DNA of 64,000 nucleotides from Pseudoalteromonas sp. N1230-9 (GTDB lineage Bacteria; Pseudomonadota; Gammaproteobacteria; Enterobacterales; Alteromonadaceae). A program made the translations under genes and the position numbers. The stretch is taken from the NCBI RefSeq assembly GCF_032716425.1, contig NZ_CP090419.1, positions 2,606,001 through 2,670,000 on the forward strand. The letters are read 5' to 3'. Below the pieces are notes generated by a model, which had not been told where the DNA came from, ran no database searches, and saw only the letters and a program-made list of their open reading frames with translations. Numbering within the stretch: position 1 is the first letter of the stretch; each line of letters opens with the position of its first letter. Positions 46,249 to 55,780 of the stretch are shown in pieces.

Positions 46249-48267
46249 ATGGCTATAAATAAACAGTTCACTAATAGAAAACTCACCAGTGCTATCGCTT
46301 TATTTTTTGTTGCAAACGGATGTATTTTAAATGCTCAAGCAGAGCAAACCTCATCTATGCCACTTAATTATGTCGCCGATAAAGCCATTGCAAGCAACCC
46401 AGAAGTCCAACAAGCATGGCATGCATTTAAAGCGTCGATGCATGGCATTGATGCAGCACGCTCAGGCTACTTACCAACGGTAGATGTATCTGCAAGTGCA
46501 GGATATGAAAAGCGAAATTATGGTATTGATGAGGAGTTTAATCGTAATACAGCTGAATTAACGCTAGGACAGATGCTTTATGATGGCTTTCGAACTTCGA
46601 ACACGGTAAGACGCTTTGAACGCATTCAGCTAATTCGTTACTTTGAGCTCCTCACTCAAGCTGAGCAAACAGCACTCGAAGCAAGTGTCGCATACTTAGA
46701 TGTACAAAAATTTACCGAACTGGTGCAACTTGCAGAAAACAACCTACAAGAACACCAATCGGTGTACCAACAAATTGAACAAAGTGTTGGGGCCGGTGTG
46801 GCACGTGCCGCTGACTTAGAACAAATTAGTGGTCGTTTATCACTTGCTCAATCAAATGTCATGACCGAATATGCAAACTTACATGATGTAAGCGCTCGCT
46901 ATTTACGTATTGTTGGCGAATTGCCGACCAAAGGAGTTGTTAAAGCAAAACTCAGTGACGATGCTATCCCTATTTCTATCAATCAAGCACTGGATCTGGC
47001 TTATAAAAACAGCCCTAACTTTTATGCTTCTTTATACAATATAGAAGCACAACAAGCTAACGCCGACTCACAACGCGCCGCTTTTCATCCTAATGTCGAT
47101 TTATCAGCACGTTACGGTATGCAAGACCGAAACGAGCTGGGGTTAGATGAAACACAGTCTGAAGCACGTGTGGGCATTGATATTAGCTATAACCTGTACA
47201 GTGGTGGTCGTGATAGTGCTAACTTAGACCAAGCGTACCAAGAGGTTAATGTTGCGAAATACCAACGTGATCAAACCTGTATCGAAATAAGACAAAATCT
47301 TCAAGTGGCTTACAACAATGTACTCGTGCTGCAAAGTAAAATCCCTTCTTTAGAAAGCCATAAAAATTCTTCTAACAAGGTAAAATTTGCATATAAAGAT
47401 CAATTTGATATTGGTCAGCGCACCTTACTTGATGTACTTGATGCAGAGAACGAATCATTTCAGTCAAATAGAGCATATACCGCAGCGCTTTATGACCGTC
47501 AAACTGCGATCTTAACCATGCTTGCAGAGATGGGTAAGTTACTAGAAACATTGAATGTAAAATCTGACAAGTTCCCATCAATAAGTGAACTTACCGATGA
47601 TCCAATTGCGCATAATGCTGAGTATGTTTGCCCTAAATACGATGTTGCAGCAACATTGGGACGACAAGCGTTTTTGCAAGAAAAAAAGAAGCAAGATAAC
47701 GCGTATATGAGTGTGACTGCGATGCCAAGTTATTTGAACATTCCTGCCACACCAGCACCACAGGCCCCCATAACAACCTTTGCTGATGATGACAATGATG
47801 GTATTGCAAATGAGCAAGATGACTGCCCATCGACCCCAGCATTTACAGAAGTCGATGACAGAGGTTGCACTAAATACCGCAGTAATACCAGTAATGTCGA
47901 AATTGGTATTCCTTTTCTCGCTGACTCCAGTGTAGTGCGCCCTGAATATATGCAAGAAATCGCCAGATTAGCTGAGTTTTTAAAGGAGCACCCTACTAAG
48001 CATGTGGAAATTCAAGGGCATGCATCATTAGAAGGCCCGGCCCTTTACAATCGCAAGCTATCAGAAAAGCGCGCTTTTTCAGTCGCAGAGCTACTTATCC
48101 AACAATATGGTATTGCGCCTAATCGCGTCACATCTTTAGGCTATGGAATAGATCAGCCAAGAATTAACGAAATTTCCGTTCGCGCAAATGCTGCAAATCG
48201 TCGCATAGAAGCTGTTATTACGGAGGCTGGCAATCGCTCAGCTACAGCACAAAATGGTTGGTCTTAG
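46249..48267 (+). CDS. TolC-type outer-membrane exporter fused to OmpA domain (LapE/AggA-like)
   Basis: This is the outer-membrane channel of the type I system for the adhesin. The protein has 672 residues: signal peptide to about 31 (LNAQA), a TolC domain at about 40-440 with two TolC repeats (ASVAYLDVQKF; DLSARYGMQDRNELGLDET), a calcium-binding type-3 repeat at about 511-535 (DDDNDGIANEQDDCP), then an OmpA-like peptidoglycan-binding domain to the end (IQGHASLEGPALYNRKLSEKRA). Most TolC/LapE proteins lack the OmpA part; in Shewanella I recall AggA and a separate OmpA-family gene side by side. It starts the exporter operon, divergent from lapA, with AGAGGATGAT before the ATG. Confidence 0.9.
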   Translation: MAINKQFTNRKLTSAIALFFVANGCILNAQAEQTSSMPLNYVADKAIASNPEVQQAWHAFKASMHGIDAARSGYLPTVDVSASAGYEKRNYGIDEEFNRNTAELTLGQMLYDGFRTSNTVRRFERIQLIRYFELLTQAEQTALEASVAYLDVQKFTELVQLAENNLQEHQSVYQQIEQSVGAGVARAADLEQISGRLSLAQSNVMTEYANLHDVSARYLRIVGELPTKGVVKAKLSDDAIPISINQALDLAYKNSPNFYASLYNIEAQQANADSQRAAFHPNVDLSARYGMQDRNELGLDETQSEARVGIDISYNLYSGGRDSANLDQAYQEVNVAKYQRDQTCIEIRQNLQVAYNNVLVLQSKIPSLESHKNSSNKVKFAYKDQFDIGQRTLLDVLDAENESFQSNRAYTAALYDRQTAILTMLAEMGKLLETLNVKSDKFPSISELTDDPIAHNAEYVCPKYDVAATLGRQAFLQEKKKQDNAYMSVTAMPSYLNIPATPAPQAPITTFADDDNDGIANEQDDCPSTPAFTEVDDRGCTKYRSNTSNVEIGIPFLADSSVVRPEYMQEIARLAEFLKEHPTKHVEIQGHASLEGPALYNRKLSEKRAFSVAELLIQQYGIAPNRVTSLGYGIDQPRINEISVRANAANRRIEAVITEAGNRSATAQNGWS

Positions 48268-48298
48268 GCTAAGCAGTAAATTAATGTATGGATAGTGT

Positions 48299-50437
48299 AT
48301 GCAAGAAAATGACGCACTCAACCATGGTGGTAGCCTTGTAGACTGCCTTGAGATTTTATGCCGTTATCATGATCGCGAATTTTCCCGAGAAACGTTATTA
48401 AGCGGCTTGCCTCTGGAAAATGGTTTATTAAATCCCTCCGGATTTTCACGTGCAGCGAAACGGATAGGCTTTAAAACCAAAGTTGTTCATAAAGCACTTT
48501 GCGATCTCAATGTGGCTTTATTACCCGCTGTATTAATCTTACAGAACAATCAAGCATGTGTTATCACTAAGCTGAACCTGACAGATAATACCGCACAAGT
48601 AATATACCCAGAATTAAGTGATTCTGCCGTCACAATAAGCCTTGATGAATTGAATGAAACAAGTTCAGGTATGATCATTTATGCACAACCTGAATTTGCC
48701 TTCGATGCACGCTCACCGGTACTGCAAAAGCTATCAAAAGATGGCTGGTTTTGGGGAGTGATAAAAGAATGCCGAACCCTTTATAAAGATGTCATTGTCT
48801 CCGCTATCGCACTTGGCGTACTTTCTATTGCTATGCCACTGTTTGTGATGAACGTCTACGACCGTGTTGTACCAAACCATGCGACAGAAACACTGTGGGT
48901 GTTAGCAATCGGTGTGCTGCTGGCTCTGACCGCAGATTTCATACTAAGACTGGTGCGCAGTTATTTTGTCGAGCTTGCCGCAAGTAGAATTGATGTAAAA
49001 GTGTCGGCGGTAATCATGGAGCGAGTTTTGGGTATGAAACTAAAGAACCGCCCTGCATCAGCCGGTTCCTTTGCGAGTAATATTCAGTCTTTCGAGGCCG
49101 TTCGCAGCTTTTTTAGCTCGATCACTTTAATTGCGCTCGTTGATCTTCCCTTCGTGCTTTTATTTCTTGTTGTTATTGCCATTATTGGGGTAGAGCTTAG
49201 CCTGCCAATTATCATCGGCGCAGTGCTTTTGCTGAGCTATGCATTAGCAGCACACAGAAAGCTTGAAAGCTTATCTGAGCAAACAATGAAAGCCAGTTCA
49301 ATGCGAAATGCAGTCTTAGTAGAAAGTTTAACAAACATTGAAGATGTAAAAAGCTTTCACAGTGAATGTAAAACTCAATCTAGTTGGGAAAAATCAACAA
49401 TTTATATTGCTAGAGTTAATGCTCAAAGTCGCCTCATTTCATCTTCAATCAGCAATGCAGGCGCGTGGGTACAGCAGTGTGTCGGTGTGGTGATCATGAT
49501 GATTGGTGTGCATCTCATTATAGAGGGCGACTTAACCCAAGGCGGGCTAATTGCAGCCTATTTATTGTCGTCTCGAACTATGGCACCCATTAGCCAATCA
49601 GCGGCGGTACTTGCCCAGTTCCATCATGCAGCAATTGCTATGCATTCATTAAATGAAATAATGGAAAAAGAAGTCGAACGCCCCCCTGGTAAACACTGGC
49701 TAAGCCACCCTGTGTTACTCGGAGATATTGAGTTTAAGGATGTGCGATTTAAATACTCAGATGAAAGCAATGAAGCGTTATGCGGTGTAAGTTTCAAAAT
49801 AAAGGCAGGTGAAAAAGTCGCTATTTTAGGGCGTAATGGCTCAGGAAAAAGCACTGTAGAAAAACTTATTTTAGGTCTTTATGAACCCAATTCTGGATCA
49901 ATTTTAATTGATAACAATGATATTCACCAAATTGACCCTGCAGAGCTTCGTCATAATATTGGGTATGTTCCCCAAACAATTTCACTATTCTTTGGCACCT
50001 TAAAAGACAATATAACGCTAAGTGCATGGCATGCAAAAGACGAGCAAATTTTATCTGCGTGCCAGCAAAGCCAGTTATTTGAGTTAATTAATTCACACCC
50101 TGACGGATTTGATATGCAAGTAGGTGAACAGGGTCGCCTACTCTCTGGTGGTCAACGCCAAGCGGTTGGGATCGCCAGAGCCTTACTAAACAATCCACCG
50201 ATTTTATTAATGGATGAGCCTACCTCAGCACTGGATCATAATAGTGAATCTAAGATCATTAATAACATAAAACGTAGCTGCCAAGAAAAGACTCTGATTG
50301 TTGTTACACATAGAACATCGCTGCTAGAGCTTGTTGATCGGGTCATCGTATTAGATAACGGTAAAGTTGTGGCCGATGGACCTAAATCCCAAGTTTTATC
50401 TGCTTTGTCGACTCATACGGTTGGAAAAGTATCATGA
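48299..50437 (+). CDS. lapB: Type I secretion ABC transporter LapB-like
   Basis: This is the inner-membrane ABC exporter that powers adhesin secretion. The protein has 712 residues: an N-terminal C39-like domain (about 10-130) that recognises substrate but has no evident peptidase triad, a transmembrane domain at about 160-430, and an ATPase domain with Walker A GRNGSGKST at about 511-519, signature LSGGQRQ at about 615, and Walker B LLMDEPTSALD at about 637. It is followed by a four-base ATGA overlap with the adaptor gene. Confidence 0.95.
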   Translation: MQENDALNHGGSLVDCLEILCRYHDREFSRETLLSGLPLENGLLNPSGFSRAAKRIGFKTKVVHKALCDLNVALLPAVLILQNNQACVITKLNLTDNTAQVIYPELSDSAVTISLDELNETSSGMIIYAQPEFAFDARSPVLQKLSKDGWFWGVIKECRTLYKDVIVSAIALGVLSIAMPLFVMNVYDRVVPNHATETLWVLAIGVLLALTADFILRLVRSYFVELAASRIDVKVSAVIMERVLGMKLKNRPASAGSFASNIQSFEAVRSFFSSITLIALVDLPFVLLFLVVIAIIGVELSLPIIIGAVLLLSYALAAHRKLESLSEQTMKASSMRNAVLVESLTNIEDVKSFHSECKTQSSWEKSTIYIARVNAQSRLISSSISNAGAWVQQCVGVVIMMIGVHLIIEGDLTQGGLIAAYLLSSRTMAPISQSAAVLAQFHHAAIAMHSLNEIMEKEVERPPGKHWLSHPVLLGDIEFKDVRFKYSDESNEALCGVSFKIKAGEKVAILGRNGSGKSTVEKLILGLYEPNSGSILIDNNDIHQIDPAELRHNIGYVPQTISLFFGTLKDNITLSAWHAKDEQILSACQQSQLFELINSHPDGFDMQVGEQGRLLSGGQRQAVGIARALLNNPPILLMDEPTSALDHNSESKIINNIKRSCQEKTLIVVTHRTSLLELVDRVIVLDNGKVVADGPKSQVLSALSTHTVGKVS

Positions 50438-51855
50438 GTAAAAAAGACTTACCAATTGAACAACGCTCATTCGAACGTTTGAATAAAGCGATGGATAAGC
50501 AAAAAGCAAAGCGTCCATCTATATTTTCATATTTGTTTTCTCGTTGGTTATCACCGCCGAATACTCAAGATTGGGTTGTGGACGCGCAATGGGAGAAAAT
50601 GCAACAACAGCCAGCCAGTGCCAGAGTATTATTGTATTTAATTTGCTTAACTATCGTCGCCTTACTTGTTTGGTCAGCGTTTGCCCACTTAGATGAAGTT
50701 GCACGTGGTGAAGGCAGAGTGATCCCCTCTCATAAACTACAAGTTGTACAATCATACGACGGTGGCATGGTAGAGCAAATTTTTGTTCGTGAAGGACAAA
50801 TCGTCAATGCGGGTGATGTATTGGTGAAGATAGATCCAACTCGCTTTATCTCTTCATTTAGAGAAAACCAAGCAAAAATTTTATCTCTAACAGCGAAAGT
50901 TGAGCGACTTAAAGCGCTCACTAAAAAAAAGCCACTTGAGTTTACTCCCGACTTAATCGAAAAAGCGCCGGATGCCGTTGCACACGAACAAGCCATGTTT
51001 GAGAGCAGTAATCAAGAGCTGACACAACAAGTTACAATCCATAAGCGCCAACTAGAGCAGCGTCGCCAAGACTATGCCGAAGCGAGAGCCGCACTGCAAC
51101 AACACACCAACTCTCTCAGTTTAGCGAACAGAGAACTTTCTGTGACACGGCCATTACTTCGTTCAGGTGCTGTATCTGATATAGATATAATCCGTTTGGA
51201 ACGCCAAGTTGTAGAGCACACAGGTGAGATAAATCGAACAAAAGCAGCAATAAACCGAAGTTTATCAGCTATCAATGAAGCAAAAAATAAAGTGACTGAA
51301 GTAGAGCTTGCGATGATTAACCGTTGGAGTAATGAACTTTCAGAAGCACTCCTTCGCCTTGATGCCATTAAAGAAACAGAGTCAGGACTGGCAGATAAGG
51401 TTACGCAAACTGAGATCCGCTCCCCCGTCAATGGGACCGTTCAACGCTTATTAGTAAATACAGTTGGCGGCATTTTACAACCTGGTAGTGATGCTGTGGA
51501 AATTATTCCCTTAGATGACCAGCTCGTTGTTGAAGCGAAAATTTTACCAAAAGATATTGCGTTTTTGCAGCCAGGGCAAGAGGCTATGATCAAATTCAGT
51601 GCTTATGACTTTGCTATTTATGGTGGCCTTGAAGCCCAGGTAACTCACATCAGTGCTGATACTATCACCGATGATAGAGATAACACTTTTTATTTAGTGC
51701 AATTGAAAACGAACCGAAACCACTTTGCCGACAACCTAACGATTATCCCTGGCATGACAACTCAGGTCGATATTATTACCGGAAAAAAAACCGTGCTTGA
51801 GTATTTATTTAAACCCATTTTAAGAGCAACCTCATTAGCCATGACCGAGAGGTAA
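50434..51855 (+). CDS. lapC: HlyD-family membrane-fusion protein LapC-like
   Basis: This is the periplasmic adaptor linking the ABC exporter to the TolC-type channel. The protein has 473 residues: a short cytoplasmic N-terminus, one membrane helix at about 68-90 (ARVLLYLICLTIVALLVW), biotinyl-lipoyl-like half-motifs (GEGRVIPSHKLQVVQSYDGG and QTEIRSPVNGTVQRL), a long coiled-coil hairpin between them, and a C-terminal beta-barrel (IIPGMTTQVDIITGKKTV). It belongs to the HlyD/PrtE type. It overlaps lapB by four bases, so export components are made together. Confidence 0.95.
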   Translation: MSKKDLPIEQRSFERLNKAMDKQKAKRPSIFSYLFSRWLSPPNTQDWVVDAQWEKMQQQPASARVLLYLICLTIVALLVWSAFAHLDEVARGEGRVIPSHKLQVVQSYDGGMVEQIFVREGQIVNAGDVLVKIDPTRFISSFRENQAKILSLTAKVERLKALTKKKPLEFTPDLIEKAPDAVAHEQAMFESSNQELTQQVTIHKRQLEQRRQDYAEARAALQQHTNSLSLANRELSVTRPLLRSGAVSDIDIIRLERQVVEHTGEINRTKAAINRSLSAINEAKNKVTEVELAMINRWSNELSEALLRLDAIKETESGLADKVTQTEIRSPVNGTVQRLLVNTVGGILQPGSDAVEIIPLDDQLVVEAKILPKDIAFLQPGQEAMIKFSAYDFAIYGGLEAQVTHISADTITDDRDNTFYLVQLKTNRNHFADNLTIIPGMTTQVDIITGKKTVLEYLFKPILRATSLAMTER

Positions 51856-51893
51856 ACTATGAATGCCCTTCACGCCAGTGTAATGGAGTAACT

Positions 51894-52481
51894 ATGCGCA
51901 GGAGTGTTTTTATTACACAAGATGAACTTGTCTCTCCACATTGGCAATCTGCATTTGCTGACTGTAGCGTACAAACATCAGTGCCTAAACGGCTAATGGC
52001 TGATAGCCTAATTTGGCTACTTGCAGAGACACCTGATTGGCTCAATCTTCTGTCGAAACTCACTGAGCAAAGAATTCCTGTAATAGTGATGACAACTGAG
52101 CTTAATATTTCTCAACTATGTAAAGCATTAGAACATGGTGCTCGTGGCTATATAGAAGCCTATGCCAGTAAAGCAATTATTGAGCAAGTTGCTGAAACAG
52201 TGAGTAAAGGAGGTATTTGGCTACCTGGGCAACTGTTATCAAACTTAGTTGGGGTGCTGTCTAATCAGCAAATTCACTACCAACACAATTGCGATTTAAC
52301 ATGCCTAACAAATCGAGAAAAACAGGTCGTTGATGAAGTTGTCACGGGGGCAACAAACAAACAGGTCGCACAAAAGTTGAATATCACAGAGCGCACCGTA
52401 AAAGAACACATGAGTTCTATTTTCAATAAGCTACATGTGCGAGACCGCATGCAGTTAATGTTAGCGGTTAAAGGCCACTAA
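51894..52481 (+). CDS. LuxR/NarL-type regulator with degenerate receiver
   Basis: This is a DNA-binding regulator encoded last in the exporter operon. The protein has 195 residues: a receiver-like domain at about 1-125 lacking the phospho-acceptor (the position reads IWLLAETPDW with no Asp at the usual strand end) and a LuxR helix-turn-helix at about 135-192 (LTNREKQVVDEVVTGATNKQVAQKLNITERTVKEHMSSI). This resembles CsgD and VpsT, non-phosphorylated biofilm regulators. The VpsT c-di-GMP motif W(F/L/M)(T/S)R would align with WLPG here, so that contact looks absent. GGAG precedes the ATG. It likely controls the adhesin or exporter genes, but this is inferred from position. Confidence 0.88.
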   Translation: MRRSVFITQDELVSPHWQSAFADCSVQTSVPKRLMADSLIWLLAETPDWLNLLSKLTEQRIPVIVMTTELNISQLCKALEHGARGYIEAYASKAIIEQVAETVSKGGIWLPGQLLSNLVGVLSNQQIHYQHNCDLTCLTNREKQVVDEVVTGATNKQVAQKLNITERTVKEHMSSIFNKLHVRDRMQLMLAVKGH

Positions 52482-54445
52482 TCTTTCTTGCCTTCAACCG
52501 CAACAAGCCCATCGAAACCTAGCCCCTTCAGTATAGTTTGATCACTTGGGTTTTTAACCCCTTCCGCTACCACTTTAATACCTAAAGAGTGCGCAAGTGA
52601 ACACACACCGCGAAGAAAACTTTGGTTATCTTCATTAAAGCTTATGTTATGACAATAAACACTGTCTATTTTTATTAACTCTAAGCCAAGCTCTTGGATT
52701 TTATTTAATTTAGTAAACTCAGCCCCCACACGCTTGAGCGCAACTTTAGCGCCAATGCTATGAACTTGTGAACAAAAGCTTCTAAACAAGGCAAACTCTT
52801 TAATTGCGAAATTTGCTCGCACCTCAAAGCATATACGCTTAGCAAGTGCAGGATACGCAGATAACCCTGTTAAAATGGATGCCACCGCCATATCATCTTG
52901 TAAAGTTTCAGCTGAAACTTCCATTCCTAAAAGCGTATCCCCTTGAATTTGGCCATACTCATTAATCATTAGTTTCATTAAACTCCAATCAAGGCGAGCT
53001 AATAAATGCAAACGCTGAGCCCATTGAAAGTAAAAGCCAAAGCGATATTTTTCGCCTTCAATTAATAAACTTAAAGAAATTTGTTGCTGTATTAAGCGCT
53101 CATCAAAAGTTGTTACGGGAAATAACGCGATTTCTAATTGGTTTTCTTTCAGCGCAAATTCTAATCTTTCTCGCCAAGTATCAATATCATTATGGTTGTC
53201 TTGCGTTTGTTGTTTTTCATCTACATAAGCACAGCAACCTAGTTTTGCAACGGCAACCTTCAAACACTGGTCGACTCGTTTTAAAAGTGTGGCACGGGTG
53301 TCATCAACTTCAATGTGTGTACAACTGTGTGATACCGCAAGCTCTACTGATTTATGATCTGCAACAAGTTGCTCATGGGACTTTAAAATCTGCTCACTCA
53401 AGGCTGCGAGATTACTCACATCGCTAAATAACACTAAAAAATCAACATGGGACATACGTGCAATTTGGCTTTGCCTAAAGCTGTCTTCATTCGACTCTAA
53501 AAAAGAAACTAATGACTCTGAAAAACGACGTAAAAAGTCCACCATTTCAACGCGACCAACTTGCTCTGTTAATGTATCCAAATTGATCACTCTGAATAAA
53601 AAGAGCCCCCCATGTCCTTGTGAGTTTTCTAAAAAGGTATCAAGAGTTGCATTAAAGTATTCTCGATTAGCAAGGCCTGTTAAGTCATCGTGTTGACTTT
53701 TAAAACGAATTTCTTCTAAGCGACGATTATCTTCTTTGGTAATGCGATTAAAACGTGTCGACAACAAATTCATTGATGACACAAGCTTGGCAAACTCATA
53801 GGTGCGCGGTACTTTTGACTTTATAAAGCGTTTTTCACTTAATGCCACCGCTTGTTTCATTACATCATTGAGTGGACTCAGAATTTTAGATAGAAAATAA
53901 GCCCCTGCAATACAAGCCGCCACTGCAACAACTAAAAAGCTAAAGAATAAATGTACAGCACTTTTCCACAGAGCATCTTGCGTATACTGGCTATGGCTTT
54001 CAACATACAAAGTACCAAATTGTTGCCAGCCATCGCTCACTTGAGCAACACCCGGCGCAACCTCTAACTTATAAAAGTGCCTAAACCAACTCGGTGCGTT
54101 TAAAGTAAGCTCCCCCGTATAAAGGCGTTTAATTATTGTTTTACCTTGTGGGTCTTGTAACTCAATTCGGTGGTAATAACCGGTATCAAATGAGGCGGAT
54201 ACTAAAAGCTCTATTTCAACAGGGTCTTTACTCATTTGACTCAACATCAAGGCGAGTGAGTTGGCATTATCTATATTTTTCATTCGCAACTCAGTCGTAA
54301 AGTACTCTTTTGCAGAATTAGTACTGATCAACAAACTACTCACAAAACCAATAATGATTAATAGCAAAATAGCAATCCATAGCTCTTGCTTTAAGGTAAT
54401 GGTTTTATTTCGTTTGAGTCTAAATAGATTAAATACCTTCACCAT
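52478..54445 (-). CDS. lapD: c-di-GMP receptor LapD (degenerate GGDEF-EAL)
   Basis: LapD is the inner-membrane receptor that binds c-di-GMP through its EAL domain and sequesters LapG. From ATG 54445 the protein has 655 residues: an N-terminal helix, a periplasmic LapD/MoxY-type domain (about 35-150), a second helix, a HAMP region, a GGDEF-like domain at about 250-400 and an EAL-like domain at about 415-650. The active-site signatures are absent: SHVDF where RxGGDEF is expected, and no EAL at the start of the last domain (LSLLIEG). That is expected of a receptor, not an enzyme. The ATG overlaps the lapG stop and has GAAGGAG upstream. The stop codon overlaps the LuxR gene end-on. Confidence 0.92.
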   Translation of the reverse strand: MVKVFNLFRLKRNKTITLKQELWIAILLLIIIGFVSSLLISTNSAKEYFTTELRMKNIDNANSLALMLSQMSKDPVEIELLVSASFDTGYYHRIELQDPQGKTIIKRLYTGELTLNAPSWFRHFYKLEVAPGVAQVSDGWQQFGTLYVESHSQYTQDALWKSAVHLFFSFLVVAVAACIAGAYFLSKILSPLNDVMKQAVALSEKRFIKSKVPRTYEFAKLVSSMNLLSTRFNRITKEDNRRLEEIRFKSQHDDLTGLANREYFNATLDTFLENSQGHGGLFLFRVINLDTLTEQVGRVEMVDFLRRFSESLVSFLESNEDSFRQSQIARMSHVDFLVLFSDVSNLAALSEQILKSHEQLVADHKSVELAVSHSCTHIEVDDTRATLLKRVDQCLKVAVAKLGCCAYVDEKQQTQDNHNDIDTWRERLEFALKENQLEIALFPVTTFDERLIQQQISLSLLIEGEKYRFGFYFQWAQRLHLLARLDWSLMKLMINEYGQIQGDTLLGMEVSAETLQDDMAVASILTGLSAYPALAKRICFEVRANFAIKEFALFRSFCSQVHSIGAKVALKRVGAEFTKLNKIQELGLELIKIDSVYCHNISFNEDNQSFLRGVCSLAHSLGIKVVAEGVKNPSDQTILKGLGFDGLVAVEGKKD

Positions 54446-55146
54446 CGCACTCCTTCTTTGCGTGATTGCTCTAATATATGACGCCACCGTGATAGCCTAG
54501 CAGTAGGATCGGCCACACTCTTTGTTGAATTATTGGCCCACAAGCCTTTGCTGTTAAAGCTAAAAACAGGACTAAGATCGGTCCGCTTAGCAGCAGGCAA
54601 TACCTTTACAATTAAACTATCTAAAATAAGTGGTTGTGCATTCGGGTGTGTAAAGTAGCCAAGCACCATGTGCGCTTGTGTTTTTCGCGTACCAGGTAGT
54701 TGAGCTTTTACATAGATAAGCCGTAATTTATCGTCACTCACACCAAGTGCTCTGAGGCTTATATACTTGGCAATTGCGTAATCTTCACAATCACCTAACC
54801 CTTTACCAAGCGTTTCAAGAGGGGTCGCCCAATAGTCTTCTTGCTTCCATAATTGAATATCAGTTTGATAACGCAGACTACGGGCAAAAAACTCGTTAAC
54901 AACAAGTACCTGTTGTTGTTCAGGTAAATTAGAAGCCTGCTGCAACATCCCTTGCCACTGCCTTGCAACAGTGACCCTATTGGCACCGAAACGCTGCTGC
55001 ATCTGTTGAATAAAAGTGGTAAATTCAATAACTAAGCGATCAGCTATTGCTGAGTGACTTAAGCATAGAATAATGACAACGGTTAACCAGCAGGCATGAG
55101 TGCGCCAAGTTTGATTAAAGGCAATCGCATATGCTCTAAACAGCAT
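54439..55146 (-). CDS. lapG: Periplasmic cysteine protease LapG
   Basis: LapG cleaves the adhesin N-terminus at TAAG to release it from the cell surface. The protein has 235 residues from ATG 55146 (AGGGA six bases upstream): signal peptide to about 37, then a BTLCP/transglutaminase-like domain with Cys120 in GKGLGDCEDYAIAKY, His159 in TQAHMVLGYF and Asp176 in LILDSLI, the expected triad order and spacing. It overlaps lapD by 7 bp. The same locus carries its substrate and its inhibitor. Confidence 0.96.
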   Translation of the reverse strand: MLFRAYAIAFNQTWRTHACWLTVVIILCLSHSAIADRLVIEFTTFIQQMQQRFGANRVTVARQWQGMLQQASNLPEQQQVLVVNEFFARSLRYQTDIQLWKQEDYWATPLETLGKGLGDCEDYAIAKYISLRALGVSDDKLRLIYVKAQLPGTRKTQAHMVLGYFTHPNAQPLILDSLIVKVLPAAKRTDLSPVFSFNSKGLWANNSTKSVADPTARLSRWRHILEQSRKEGVRW

Positions 55147-55198
55147 AGACAATCCCTAAAAGGAGAAAAGCTTGGTTAAAATAATATGTTAATGCCAT

Positions 55199-55234
55199 TA
55201 TGCTTTTGTTAAAACTAACAGTCTTAAAAGCATA
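55199..55234 (-). terminator. Hairpin after flgP
   Basis: TATGCTTTT and AAAAGCATA pair across an 18-base loop in the flgP-lapG gap. There is no long T-run, so this is a weak call. Confidence 0.45.
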
Positions 55235-55266
55235 GCACCCAAGCTGCAACTATGAGAATTTAGTAC

Positions 55267-55725
55267 TTAATAATAAGTCACTTTTTTTACTTCACGCGGT
55301 TTGATTTCGCCAATATATAAGTCATGTACTCGTTTCATGTCGAGTTGTAACTCTGTGGCGTAAGTGTCGCCCACCGCATACGTTTTAATGACCTGTGCAC
55401 CTTTGATAACACCCTGCACTTTGCTTTGTAGCTGATCGTTATGTGCAATGCTGTTTTGTACCGTCGTCCCTGCGGAAATCTTTTGCCCATAAACCTGTTC
55501 AGCTAGCTCACGATATGCTTCAAGTTTTGAGGCTTTAATTGCAAGTAAAGTTCGTTGTGATTTGTTATCACTCGGTTGAGCACTAATGGGGGCATAACCA
55601 ACGGCTTTTAAAACTGGGTAGTCATCAGGCTCGATATAGGTGTACTCTACGTGTTTATCAAAAATACTACTGCAACCACTTAGTGCAATACAGGCAGCTA
55701 GGCCACAAACTAACATTGCTCGCAT
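55267..55725 (-). CDS. flgP: Outer-membrane ring lipoprotein FlgP (LPP20 family)
   Basis: FlgP is an outer-membrane lipoprotein needed for motility and, in Vibrio, linked to the flagellar base and sheath. The protein has 152 residues. Lipobox IALSGC places the lipidated Cys at about 18. The LPP20 domain shows RTLLAIKASKLEAYRELAEQVYGQ, the family hallmark, and a C-terminal LDMKRVHDLYIGEIKP. It is divergent from flgT across a 111-bp region that holds a sigma54 motif for each gene. Confidence 0.92.
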   Translation of the reverse strand: MRAMLVCGLAACIALSGCSSIFDKHVEYTYIEPDDYPVLKAVGYAPISAQPSDNKSQRTLLAIKASKLEAYRELAEQVYGQKISAGTTVQNSIAHNDQLQSKVQGVIKGAQVIKTYAVGDTYATELQLDMKRVHDLYIGEIKPREVKKVTYY

Positions 55726-55761
55726 AACTTGTTTCCGTTAAAAACTCATTTTCTACAAATA

Positions 55762-55777
55762 TGCACGTTTAGTGCCA
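55762..55777 (-). promoter_or_regulatory. sigma54-type promoter of flgP
   Basis: The minus strand reads TGGCACTAAACGTGCA with exact spacing, 37 bp upstream of flgP. Confidence 0.85.
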
Positions 55778-55780
55778 ATC

